From contig OX393562.1 in assembly GCA_947652115.1 (NCBI GenBank), positions 22,325,432 through 22,389,431 on the forward strand: a stretch of 64,000 bases of DNA, in the 5' to 3' direction. Made by a program: the position numbers and the translations under genes. The notes under the pieces were generated by a model. That model had not been told where the DNA came from. It saw only the letters and a list, made by a program, of their open reading frames with translations, and did no database searches. Source of the DNA: Blastomussa wellsi. Taxonomy: Eukaryota > Cnidaria > Anthozoa > Scleractinia > Plerogyridae. Positions 24,570 through 37,700 of the stretch are shown piece after piece. The first letter of the stretch is position 1. Each line of letters starts with the position of its first letter.

Positions 24570-26381
24570 TTGCCTTGTGCCATCTTGGTTAAAGCACGCT
24601 GCTCGTGGAGTGGGTATATTGCACCCCACAAGAGACTTGATACAAAGGAAACAAAAGCAGATAGCAATAGCCTCGGTGCCATTTAAGAATTTTGATATAT
24701 AGAACATGGGCAATTGCGATTGGTTCAAGTTTTGTTCGGTTTACAGCGGATTGGCGACATTTTCTACCACTCGAATCAATCAGTTCCAGTCTATACCGGG
24801 CTCTTGGTGAACCGAAAGGTAAAGCCGCGGAACCATGCATCTTTAACGGGACTGGGACGACAGCACAACACCACAACAGAACAGAACAGCAGACCACTGA
24901 ATGACGAACCCTGTCATCTTACAGATAGTTTCCAGCTCTCTCGAACCTCTAATTTGATTGATCTTAATAATACCCAGCTCAATTGTTTTTATAGTACTAG
25001 GATCCATTGTTACTCTTGTTTGTTTATAATTTTTTCAGCCAATGCAGTGGGACCTTGAAAGAGCTGCGTACCGCCCCTCTTAACCCGGCCATGTTTGCTG
25101 GCATAGCAGCTACACCGCGCGTAGTTTGGTGATATGAATTACGAACAACAAAGATGAATTGTAATGATGGTATTCAGTACTTTACATAATGAAATCTTCT
25201 TGACAATAATATAAAGTGTTAGTTGTTTTCATGAATAGGTTCCTGTCGTGGATAAAAATGTACACTTCTTGTAGATTCAGTTAGGAATTATTTTCTGATT
25301 TCAAAATTTTATAATTTCATTCAATTTACATCTTCTAACTACCCCACATTACCACGCCATCTCCAATTAACGGTACCTAAAAAAACATTTCCTATTTCCT
25401 TCGAGTTGCCAGGAGACAATCCCCTAGCGCTGATCAAGTTACTACTGTTCACAAAGCGTCTTATAACAAGATGGTAATGCTTATTTAGTGTTGCAGTCGA
25501 TACCTAAACGAACAAACAAAATCACACCCTGGACAAGCCTGAGGTAGACGAACCGTCCTACGCTAAAACACTGTTACACAAGCACTATACAGAATAAAAC
25601 AAACACTGGATGAAAACACTTATACGAATCACACATTACTTAATATTTAACATCAGAGTTGAGAGTTAAATTCACTGATCAAAAATGTGATTAAATGGGA
25701 AAACGATGTTTAGCCCCGGCCCTTATTCGGCCGGTCAATTAAAGTGCATGGGAAGCAAATTTTTTCTTAGCCGTTTTCAGTTCCCCTACATGTATAGAAA
25801 ACTACTGCAAGTAGAAAAATTACACTCAAAGATTTGAGCGATTTTGAGGGCTATACAATGAGGTTTTCTGGCGTAAAAGTGTCCAGAGCCTGGATCAAGT
25901 TTCTATTGTGAAATCCTTAATGTGACGTCACTTTAGTTGCAAAGGGTCGTTTTTGGTAAGCGCTGAGTAGGAACCTCTCACGCGAAAATGTTCCGAATAA
26001 CTAGCCGTCTCGAAACGAATAGCCAATTGTTAACCGTTCGAACGAAATGGGATAAGGTTCTAACTCCTCATCGCCTAATTTTCTCACTGTCCGCCTCATC
26101 TCTTGATCTGAGATGCAACCAACGTGACGTCACGATCTGGTATTTTGACCGCGCAAATTGGCGGACATTTTTGGAGCAAAATGCGTTAACTTTCAAGGCT
26201 TATAAAATCGTCAATTTGCTCTCTTTCCTTCTCAAACTTTCAGATTCTTTAGAAATATACATTAAAAATATTTCGCTTCATGTGCACTTTAAGGACCACA
26301 GGCCCACGCAAGACATTGTTCCGTTTTCCTGCGACCAAGACCCGCAGAACTCTCCACGAACTTCTCTTTCGCATAATCCAC
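24570..26381. other. Intergenic region downstream of ALDH16A1
   Basis: No host exon recognised. Small frames such as 24714-25058 (plus) and 25988-26389 (plus) have no domain I can name; the latter runs antisense into the last ALDH16A1 exon. Sequence up to 26,381 directly follows the ALDH16A1 stop and must include its 3' untranslated region; I could not fix a poly(A) site. Confidence 0.45.
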
Positions 26382-28685
26382 TCAATTAGCAAAGATGTCT
26401 CCCATGGGAAGCCACATGTTTTTGCATTCAGTAGAATGAAACAAAAACTCCTCTCCCTGTCCCTGAGAGTTGTCGAGCCAGTCACGGCTCTGGCCATAGT
26501 TCACGAAGGTACGCTTTACGTTCACCGACGAGGACCACTCTACGAATTTGCTCCCCTCTGTGGAGCCAAAGTACCACATGGCCTGAACATCCTGGTGCTC
26601 GGACAGGTATTTGGTTAAATGATCACGATCGCCTGTGACTATGTTAACCACGCCACCGGGCAGGTCGGATGTATCAAAAATCTGGAAAACAAACCAAAGT
26701 ACTACATGGCAAAACAATACATTATGGAATGGAGCACTCTAATTGGGCAGTCCACTTGAAAAAACGAACAGGAAAATAAACAGAACCTCTGTTTGATTTT
26801 ACAACAGGACAGTGCAATAGGTTCTTTTTGAGGAATACCTACATAGTACACACAATGAAACACTTTAGCAAAAACTCAGCTGCGTTCTATTGGATATCCG
26901 TAAATCTGATAATTCGATTCTCACACTGTTTTCTGTTCACTGAGGGCACAATTTTTGTAGATTTTGGCTTAGCCGTCAGTCGTTTAGAGTTCCCACTAAA
27001 AAATTTAGACTACTTGCCCCCGTTTTCCATGGGCGATAGTCAACTTGGCTGTGCCTCGTTAACTCGTTAACTACTTGGCTGCAGATCGGGCTTGTGCTGT
27101 AATTGTTTAACATCAGTTCACAATTGAATACGTAATCTGCAATCTGTTGACAATGCACCAAGAGCTAGTTTAATTTGGAGTCGGGGAAACAAGTGCTAGC
27201 TGATGATGAAATCCCGCCTCTGAGACAACACTGAGCTCACGGTGATCGTCCATGAAGTTGCTAGGAAACATGACGTGTTTGCTCGCGGTGTATTCGTGAA
27301 CTCTCGCACTATGTGTTATTGGATAAGCAAGTCGGAAACTCCTTGAGAGCTTCAAAGTGTGAAAAAACCAACTACACTATTCACAGGATTGAGATCTACC
27401 CACTGGATAGCACTAACCAACCTTTGAAAAATGGAGTCTGGTAATAAGGAAAGGCCTCAGAACATTGTATTATCCTATAACATTTAAAATATGCCAGTAG
27501 TATAGTACCTGATACATGTCGACAGCAACCATAGGGTGCTTTTCACTTGGTATAATAACAACAGTGTTTCCTCTGATGACTGCTGGAGCCAGAAGTGACA
27601 CAAACGCTAATAGTGGACACAAGTCAGGGCACGCGATACCAATTACTCCCACAGGCTCGTGAATCTTGACTGTGGCACCATAAAATGGGGTTTCCTTGTG
27701 GGGAGAAACGACGAAAGACACGATTATTAACAACAAATATAAAAGTTGTCAATGGGCCTTTTTGCAACAAATGGTCACATGGTACAAAATACGCCATGCT
27801 GGAGGGTAAGCTTATTATTATTCCCACACTGGGAAATCCAAAACAAAGAAAAGTCAAGCTTGACTGGCTGAGGTCGCTTTGCTTGGCTGTCCCAGTGCAG
27901 GAACAATAGTAGTAGTAGTAGTAGTAGTAGTAAACTATTTCAACTCGGATTGAAGAGTAGCGCATAAGCGCTAATATCTCCGAGAAATAAATACAGTAAA
28001 AATATATGTACAATTCCAATCAAAAAAAGAGAGAAAGAAAGAAAAAGCAATTATAAACAATATATACATGCTTGTAGAATTATATGTTGAATACAATCAA
28101 GTAAAAATTGAGAGAAATTAATCTAGCTAGTTACAAAGGCAAGGCAATTGTTTCTAAAATAGGTTGTGTTAGTAGTAGTTCTAAGATCATCGTTTAACAT
28201 ATTCCATATTTTAGGCTCCCTCCAGCATGGCGGGATTTCGTACCATGCAACCGTTTGTTGCAAAAGCCCTGTCCCCAGCAAGATAGTCCTAAAACAGGGT
28301 TGGCTGGTGAGTGGTGCCATAAGCAGGTAACAGTATTCTTTAAGTGATGAAATCATGGATTCCATCCATGGGTGATCACTGGGTATACCAAAGACTGAAG
28401 ACTGGCATCATTTCTGACTATGTGCATGTTTCCCTCTTGGTATCATGATCAATGTTGTCCATCTCTTCTCCCCATTTGAGAACTCCTGATAACAGGTTCT
28501 AATTAAAATTTAATTTGGTTTTATCAACTGGGTTGATAATGTCAATTGGCCACCGTAAAGAGATTCAAGAGCTGACGTTTCGCAGAGCGAAGGGCTAACG
28601 CTCAAAACGTCAGCTCTTGAATCTCTTTACGGTGGCCAATTGACATTATCAACCCAGTTGATAAAACCAAATTATATTGTTATAC

Positions 28686-28717
<32 letters not shown>

Positions 28718-31700
28718 CAAGGGGTTACAATTCCGAAGCAAGGGGTTACAATTCCGTGCAGTGTGCCTTCTAGTCAAAAGAAAGCTAAACTCATAACAAT
28801 GACAACCATTTGTTAAGTTAAAACTGTTCAGCGTGATAACTTCTTTCACCAACCTGTACAGTACCACCATATTTGTCTGCATATGCTCCCCAGTAAAACA
28901 GCCGTTGGATTGTAGCATCCACTTCTTTCTTGGCATCCTCCATAGAACAGGCCGTAATGTCACACAACCTCTGGCTAAACTCGTTGTGTCGCAGCTCTAA
29001 GTTTTCTGCCATGTAGTAAACAATCTGAGCTCTGTTGTGGGCAGCTCGTTTACCCCAGCTACAAGAACAGAAGAATGTAGTGAATGGAAACAAAAGAAGT
29101 ACTGAACAGCTTTCAGTCCAGATTTTACCAAGTTTCAAGATACCATTAGCAGGAAAAGAGAAAGTCATCTTAATTATTCCACTATGTCGCCAAGGGAACA
29201 TAATACAAGGTTAAGGAACACAAAAAATGATTGATAAGAATGGTATCAACTATAATGCGTAGCAACTTTAGTAGCTCAGGTATGTCAATCTTCATTGTCT
29301 TGACAGGGAAATAATTTTAATAATTACAATCAATTTGCTCAAATTACCGGTACCACCGACAATTGCATTGGGATTCTCATTCCTAGACAAAAAAGCTCTT
29401 TAAAGAGACCACTATGTTGATGTAACATATACTGTAAAGACTCCTGTATAAGCCGCACCTTTTTGCTAAAGTTTCAGGCCAAAAATCGTGGGTGCGGCTT
29501 ATACAAGAGACCATTGCTTTCACAGGGAGTAAACTGGCCTGTAGGGGTCATAAATTGAACTGAAAACCTTCAGTGAATAAAGATAAACATATTGAACACT
29601 GTTGTTGATCATTGCTTTTGGTAGAAGTGGTGGCTCCTAAAGGAGCTGTTTGTTTGCATCTTTAGGTTTTAAACCCGAATCTTGCCCACCAGTAGTTCTT
29701 TCAAGCATTTCATTTGCAATTTGTTTAAGCAGGTAAACTCTAACTGGCATGCAATCTCCATTCCTCCGCACAGCTACTTACAATGTCGTCTGTGACCGAT
29801 CACTTAAACACTGATTTCTTCACAACGTGCAAGAAAGAAAATACCACGCTATTCGGTGTCCAGACTTCCCTCCTTACATGACTGCGTGGTTACCAAGCGA
29901 ACGTTTTGCATCATTCTGTTACGCTTTATTTTCGTTGAAGTTCCATCGTTTTCATTTCAATTGTGGGGTTTAGCAATGAGGCCAACTGTTGTCAGTCACA
30001 GAGCATAGGGAAATCGATTAAAGAGAAGCTTTTAAAAGGTATTTTCAGAGTTGATTAACTTATTAATGTCACTGTAAATGTGCAACATTAGATTCTGTCA
30101 AGATTGTTGTGAACATCAACAACCAACTTTTTTTACAGAGTGCTTTTTTGGAGTTCTTATTTTTTTTTTTCCAAAATCATGCTTGAAAGTTGGGGGTGCG
30201 GCTTATACACGAGTCTTTATGGTATTTAAGTTATTACACACCCTGGTGCAGCTTTATGCGCTGCCTCCACCGCATCTCTGATATCCTTCCTGTTTCCTTC
30301 AGCAACTTGCCCTATCACCTCCCCCTTGGGATCCAGTACTGGTCGAGAGTAGTTTCCATCAGGTCGTTTCTGAGCACCTCCAATGTACACTTTATAAGTA
30401 TGATCTATGCTAAAAATGAGCAAAGCTTTATACCATCAAAAGTCGGATAGATGGACAGAACAGATGGACACACAGACTATCATTCGTTTACAATGAAAGC
30501 TAGGTAATCTGGTAGCCACTACCTCTCTAGGCTTGATTTCCGCCGCTCTCTCGAGTCCGGTCTCCGATTCCCGAACAGCGGCTGGTAATCAAGCCTACTA
30601 CCTCTCTGGGACTTCTATTTTCATTGGTCTGTAGTAAGCAGTACCTCCATTGTTTTCACATGTCATCTATTGCTTTCAGAACCAATCATATGTCTACCGG
30701 TAGTTTGGAGAGGCAGTGAGTGACCCTTAGTCAATAAAAATAATAGTCATAACACCCAGGTACTTTTTAAGTTGCAGGTACAGGTGTGCCCAGCATGGCA
30801 TATGTAGAAAATATATTCTTACTAACCAAGTACAAGGGCCTTACTGGGAGAGAATCAGCCCCAGTTCTTGATCAAAAGTAGTGAGGTTTATCTGAGGCCA
30901 GGTTTAGAGCAGGGCAAAATATATTAATAAGTAATTAAATGTTTGAGAAAGGCCTGTTAGCACTATAAAAATTTTAATTCACTTAGTCATTAACAAATTA
31001 TTTTATTCTTTGTGAAATTCTGTTTGCTGCAGCTAAGAAAGTATTACTTGACATCATATTAACAAGGAAAAAGCCCCCCTTACAAGGGCATTTTCCCTTG
31101 TTAATATGAAATTATTTTATTAGAAAGCCATAATTAATTAATATATGTAAAAGAACAACAGGAATAACAGACTTTTATTCAGTTTTATTAATTCTACCAT
31201 ATAGTGTTACATACCTAGGTGGTACAGTTCCATCTGTTTTTCCTGATGATGAACCTGGCAGTTTTATGGGATTAGAATTTGGATTCATCACTCTCGCAGG
31301 AACAGAAGAACCAAATAACTTAACATCATAATCCTCCACAGCTGGCCTGGCCCTTTGTTGCCACGAAGGGCAAACATATTCATACAAACCCTGTAGAATG
31401 GAAACAGTGACATGCACTTATACATAGCATCAAGCCAAAAGCACTACCAGAAGAAACTGGGTTGATTATGAGCAATAATTTAGAAATTTTTATCATCTAC
31501 CAATTCTGATATCTTAAGGCCAGTCATAACTGAACACAAATTAAAGTCCAGGAACATTTTTGCAGTAATGGTACTGTACATGTACCATGCACAGTTCTAT
31601 GTTAATGTAACACCAAAAAGGTACTTCTGTCAATCAATTCTCTACATGTCCTATATAGGAGCTCCTTGATGTTCATGCAATTTTATGCAAAATTTAATAG

Positions 31701-34700
31701 CTAGCCTGTCTTATTTTTCTTTCATTCTGTTTTTAGATCCAACTCTAATAATGCTAAAAAATACTTAACACAGTGCATGATGATTTTTGTAAAAACTGCA
31801 TTCCAATCTAAATGTGAATCTATTTTTTAGTCCTACTGTATTTCTGAAACCCTTTATGTGAGGCCAATTTCTTTCTTTCTTAGTTGAAATAAACACCCAA
31901 AATGAAACCACTATGACCTACTTTCCCAAACTCATTATTCATCTAGTAAGTTAAAACAAAAGAAATCATAACCGTGACTGTGGTTTGGAAATGTTGTCTT
32001 AATTAGCATAGTTAATTTTTTTATGATTTAATTTCTTTGTTTTCTCCGTAGTTTTAGTTTTGATTGAGAAGATACATCAAACCCTCGAGAGACAGTGTTT
32101 CATCACATTTCCAAACACTGAGAATTGAAAATACGACGTGCAGCGGGGTATTTTTGACAAACTTTGAGGTGTTTGGAAATGCGATGAAACAGTCTCGAGT
32201 GTTTGATATATCTTCTCAATCGAAACTAAAACTTGGGCGAAAATGAAGAAATGAAATCGTAAAAATCTATGCTAATTAAGATCACATTTCCAAACCACGG
32301 TTACCATTCTGATTTCCTTTATTTTAACGTAATGAATTAAAAATGAATTTGAGAAGATATATCAAACCCTCGAGAGAATGTTTCATCACAATTCCAAACA
32401 CCTTGAAGTTCGTCAAAAATACTCCACTGTGCACTATTTTCAACTCTCTTTTCAGTGTTTGGAAATGTGATGAAACACTGTCTCTCGTGTTTGATGCATT
32501 ACTTACTTCTTTTCCACCATCACGACCAAATCCACTCTCACGGTAACCACCAAACCCAGCTGCTGCATCAAACAGGTTATGTCCATTAACCCACACTGAT
32601 CCAGCTTTGATGCTCAGTGCCACTTCTAAAGCCAGTGACAAATTCTCTGTCCAGACACTTCCTCCAAGGCCATAGTTGGTGTTGTTGGCCAATGCTATAC
32701 CTTCCTTGGCAGTTCTGAATGTCAGAACAGTCAGCACTGGGCCAAATACCTTTCCACAAAGACAAATGGTCACTTTTACTAAATTGATGCAAGGGTATTA
32801 ATATCACTTCTGATCTCCAGTAGAACAATAATTTTAGAATGCGGACAAAGGGGGGTTAAGGCTCACCCCATTTTAAGTTGTCATTTGACTTCTTCTCAGA
32901 ATAACTTCAATTTTGAAAGCTCTGCTGTACATTGTTTTCGCATGTTTGGTAATGCTGTGTATATTTTCCCTTTTTTGCCTCATATTCCAAAGAAAAACCT
33001 ACATCATTCCAAAGGATCTGGTCATGGTTCAAGTTACTTTTAGTAAAATTATGGAGACTATTTTATATGTTCATGTATGGGTGATCAAATGGTGACGAGT
33101 GAAATTAGGAAATAATTTCATGTGCATTTTGCCAAAATTATTATAATTTACCAAGCCTTTAGGAGAGGGAAATTATAAGAATTTTGACAAAACACAAGTG
33201 AAATTATTTCCTAATTTCATGAGTATACGAGTTTAATATCATAGGTGAGAAATTTTGCTCACAATCGTGGATTTTTTACTTATTTATTGTATTGAGAAAT
33301 TTTGACCCAAACGTTGCCATGACAATTTTATAATTTCACATGTGAAATTACAAATTAATGCTGAAATAAGGCCCTTGTGTGTAATAAGGCCCTAGGTGAC
33401 TGCTGAGCTAATATGAGATTCTCCCTTTACCTAAAGCTATATTCCAGGAACCCCTTCAATTAGCCAACTGCAATGGTCGAACACTTTTGGAGCAAAAATG
33501 TGGAGAGACTGTTCAGATTCTGTCCAAGTCAGATCTTTATTACACATAAAGGAGGAAGAGAGTTTTTTTTAACAAATTCTTTATTACACATACAAAGTTC
33601 ATGTACCTCTTCCATCACAATCTTTGACACTGGCTGAACATTTGTGATAAGAGTAGGTGGGTAATATGACCCCTCTGATGGCATGGATACACAGCTTTGA
33701 TAAACCTCGGCTCCTTGCTTTCTAGCCTCCTCAACAAATGCTTCAATGGCCTTCTTTTGGGAAGGGTCGACTATTGCTCCCATATCAATGCCTTTATCAA
33801 GGCAGTGACCAAGCCGAAGGTGGGTCATGCGTTCTTTGATCTTCCCAATCAACTTCTCAGCACATGTCTCCTGGACAATCAAACGAGAACCAGCACTACA
33901 AACCTAGCAAACAAACAGTAACTCATTAGCATACACTGCTAATGTAAATGTATTGCAAAAACAAGAACTTATAATAAAACAACAAAACAGCTGGCAGATA
34001 CTGCATCTCCAATTTGGAAAAGTGTTTCTTTTCTGCAAGTTTTTATGATACACTGTAAGTTGTACTAACCAAATTCTCATAATTGACACAAAAGAGATGT
34101 TCGTAAAGGGAATAAAAGCTTTCAGGCTCGTACGAATAAAAGATTTAACTAAGAGTCAAACACAAACTTAAGTGCAGTCAAGCAAGTCTTAAAAAAATAA
34201 CTTTACCTGGCCCTGATTAAACCAAATGGCATCCACAATTCCCTCCACTGTGCTGTCCAGATCTGCAGAGTCAAAAACAACCACAGGGGACTTACCACCA
34301 AGCTCTAAAGAAAGCTTCTTTCCACTACCTGCTGTCAACCTGCGAAGAACTTTACCAACCTACGAAATACATCAAAAGTAAAGTTCTCCTAATAACATTT
34401 TTTCTCTAGGTCATTTAAATCATAACCAACAATTAAAATTAATTTGTCTTTGTCTTATTGCAAGTTCAAGAATATAATGAGCCTGATATAAAGGTGGGAT
34501 AAATTTACACTCCTTAAAAATGTGGAGATTTGGGCAGGAGCAGTGAGTCTGATGCTAAGGAAATCTGGGTGCTCAGGAGGAGGTACATTGACCAAGAAAG
34601 TCCATGAAATTGAGGGGCTAAAAAAGATCTTGCCACATATGGGAGCTGTGGATTTTTTTAGCGACCCTTTGTAATGACAAAATAACATGTTGCAATGCAA

Positions 34701-37700
34701 GTACTAATTTACAATTATAATCCTTTTGAAAAGTATAAAACAAAATGTACGAAATACCTCTGTAGAGCCTGTAAAAGCAACTTTATCAACATCAGGATGA
34801 GCAGCAAGAGAACTGCCAAATGCACCATTTCCAGTAACAACATTAAATACACCAGGTGGAAGGCCTGCCTCGGCACAAATTTCAGCAAACAAGAGTGCTG
34901 TCAGCCGTGTGTACGTAGCTGGCTTGAGTACTACTGTGTTACCCATGGCAAGAGCTGGACAAACTTTCCAACATAGTAACATTAACGGGAAATTCCAAGG
35001 AACGATTGCAGCAACAACACCTACAGGCTTCCAATCTAAAAATAAAAATTCAAGAATATCTGAGCCCTGGCTTTTATTCTGGACAAATTAAAGTAACTAT
35101 ACACCGAATGCAAATATGGCGGAGTACTCGGTTGTCGCCCGGGACGAGTCGCATGAAAGCGAGGCTAGTCAGTCTTTCTTGACCAGAAAGTCTTGCTTCG
35201 TTTTGTTTCGCACTCCCTTCGCGTTTTTGTGTTCCTGGATGCCAACAGAAGGGAGTAAAATCTTCCATTACAGAGAAAGTGTGTTTTTTTTCAGTTTCCC
35301 CGTTCACCTTTGAGGGGAAAACAGACAAAGAAAACACGTGCAATGTCGCCCACGATCGCCAAAGGAACTGTTCAGCCTGGAAGATCTTAGAAAATGTGTA
35401 AGAGATCGCATTCATCTCCGAGTCGTTGTCATTTGGCTCAATGCTTTCAATGGTTTCAATGACGGGGCAGTTAAAGTTCATTCGCTTGGTTATTACACCG
35501 CAGTATTTGTTTCGTGCGATTCCGTGCGAGTGGACGCGGTCGTAAACAACTTCTTCCATTGATACATTAAGAGGAGCTTTTCTTAACCTTGGGGAAGGTT
35601 CTGGCCATGCAAATCGTGTTGGAACATCACCAGGCACCACATGAGCTCGTCATTTAACCGACTTTTCTAAGATCTCCTGTACTGAAATGATGATGTAGCA
35701 AACAAACTTTGGTTCCTGCGGCGATCGTGACTTCTTTTCTTCCGCTCAACGAATTGTATTAATCCACTATTTTCCCTTAGAGGTAAACGGTGAAAGATTT
35801 CTATCCCTTCTCGAGGCATTCAGAAACACAAAAACGCGTAGGTAGTGCGAAACAAAACGAACCAAATCGACAACGAAGCAAGACTTTCTGGTCAAAACAA
35901 AGCATCGAAGACTGACTAGCCTCGCTTTCATGCGACTCGTACCAAGCGACAACCGAGTGACCCGCCATATTTGCATTCGGTGTATGTCTTGGAAAATTTT
36001 GACTTAATTTGTCTTTTATTATTATTAGGACCACATGGGTGCTGGGTCTCAGACAGTACGAGAATTGAGTCTTCTCACGTTTAGCCAGGAATTCTGGACC
36101 AAAGACAGAAAAAGAGGGCTGCCGTGTTATTTTCAGGCCTTCAGTCATGCCAAAAATGCAAGCCTAAATTATTGTGAAGTTTTATTGTCAAAATAACATC
36201 GCTAACAGCTTGAAAAAAATTTATCAGAAACCAAACTGTCTGGTTAATTTTTGTATTAATCAAATAACTTCCAAAGACATTAGGTTGATCTTACATCTTT
36301 AGACAAAGAACTAATAACGGTCGTGATTCGTTTACAGTACCTCGCATTTCTGTATCCATCAGCTGGGCCCAGCCAGCGTGATGATAGAGGTGCCTTGCAA
36401 CAATCTGTACATCAGCATCACGCGTCTCTCTGATTGGCTTCCCATTATCCATACTTTCAAGCACAGCTATCAAGCGAGCATGCTTTTGAACATGACGGGC
36501 TATGCTGTATAAATAACGAGCTCGCACATGACCAGGAAGTTGACTCCATGATTTGAAGGCCTCTCTTGCAGCTCCAACAGCTCGGTCTATGTCTTCTTGT
36601 TGACCTTGCATGGTAGAGGCCAGTTTTTCCCCTGCAGTAAATACACACAACAAATCATTGTACTGTCTTCTCAAGTATGAACCAGAGAAATGATAAGCTG
36701 CATGTAGATCAGAGCAATTCAACAATATACTAGGGATAGTTTGTGATGGTCTTGCAGCCCTTCCATGGAAGGGGGGCAAAGGAAACCTTACAACAGGGGG
36801 GGGGGGTGGGTGGGTGAATAGTCGTACGAAAATCCACCAATCTGTGCAGTAGCAGACAGTAGCTGATGTTGGTTTTTTGCTTACTTTTGTGACCAATGTA
36901 AGGAGGTTGTATAGGTCTCGTAAAAAAAAATACCCACCAACAGCAATCAAAGATCCTTGATCTGAACTTTGTTTAGCATTCACAATCCGAACTTCTGATG
37001 ATGTGGAGCCAAAATTCTAAGTAAATAATCTGCGATCTGCTGCACTTTTAAAATCTGCAAATCCGCTCAACTTATTACAAAGAAAAATCTCTCCACTGTG
37101 ATCCTTCGCCCCCTCAACATACAGTGTACACTATCGATATCAATTCAGAGATGGAGCCAGGATTTTTCTTAGGAGGGGGTGTGCCACTAAGGAATGACAT
37201 AATTGATGAGTGATGTATGCAGAATACTAATTATATTAGAAAACCGCAGGTCTTCTTGAGGGGGGGAGGAGGATCACATGCCCTCAAGATCAGCCCCTGC
37301 AGTTGAACCTCTGTACAAACACCCCCATACAGCGGCAGATCCAGACATGGAGATAAGGAGGGAGCCTTGCTATCAAAAACATTTGGCTACTTGTGCTTCA
37401 CTTTAATGTAAGGGGGGTGGGGGTGTCTGGGGCCTTGAAATATCTGCCTATACTAGAATATGGACACCCTCTTTTAACATCTTCACATGTTCAAGCAAAA
37501 TTCCCATACAATCCCTCTATTATTATAAGGGCACCACCATAACACAAAAGAAATCTTGATCACTAAGGTTGGACAGGGGGAGGGGTGCGAATGGAGTTAT
37601 GAACATCAATTATAGCGTATAAACAAGCCAAAAAACATGTGAAATCTTTTACAGCACATGTACTGTTGTGGTTTCTTTTTACGACGAAGAAAACGCAAAA

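Noticed and set aside
25988..26389. 133-codon plus-strand frame
   Set aside because: Runs antisense into the last ALDH16A1 exon and its 3' untranslated region; no domain.
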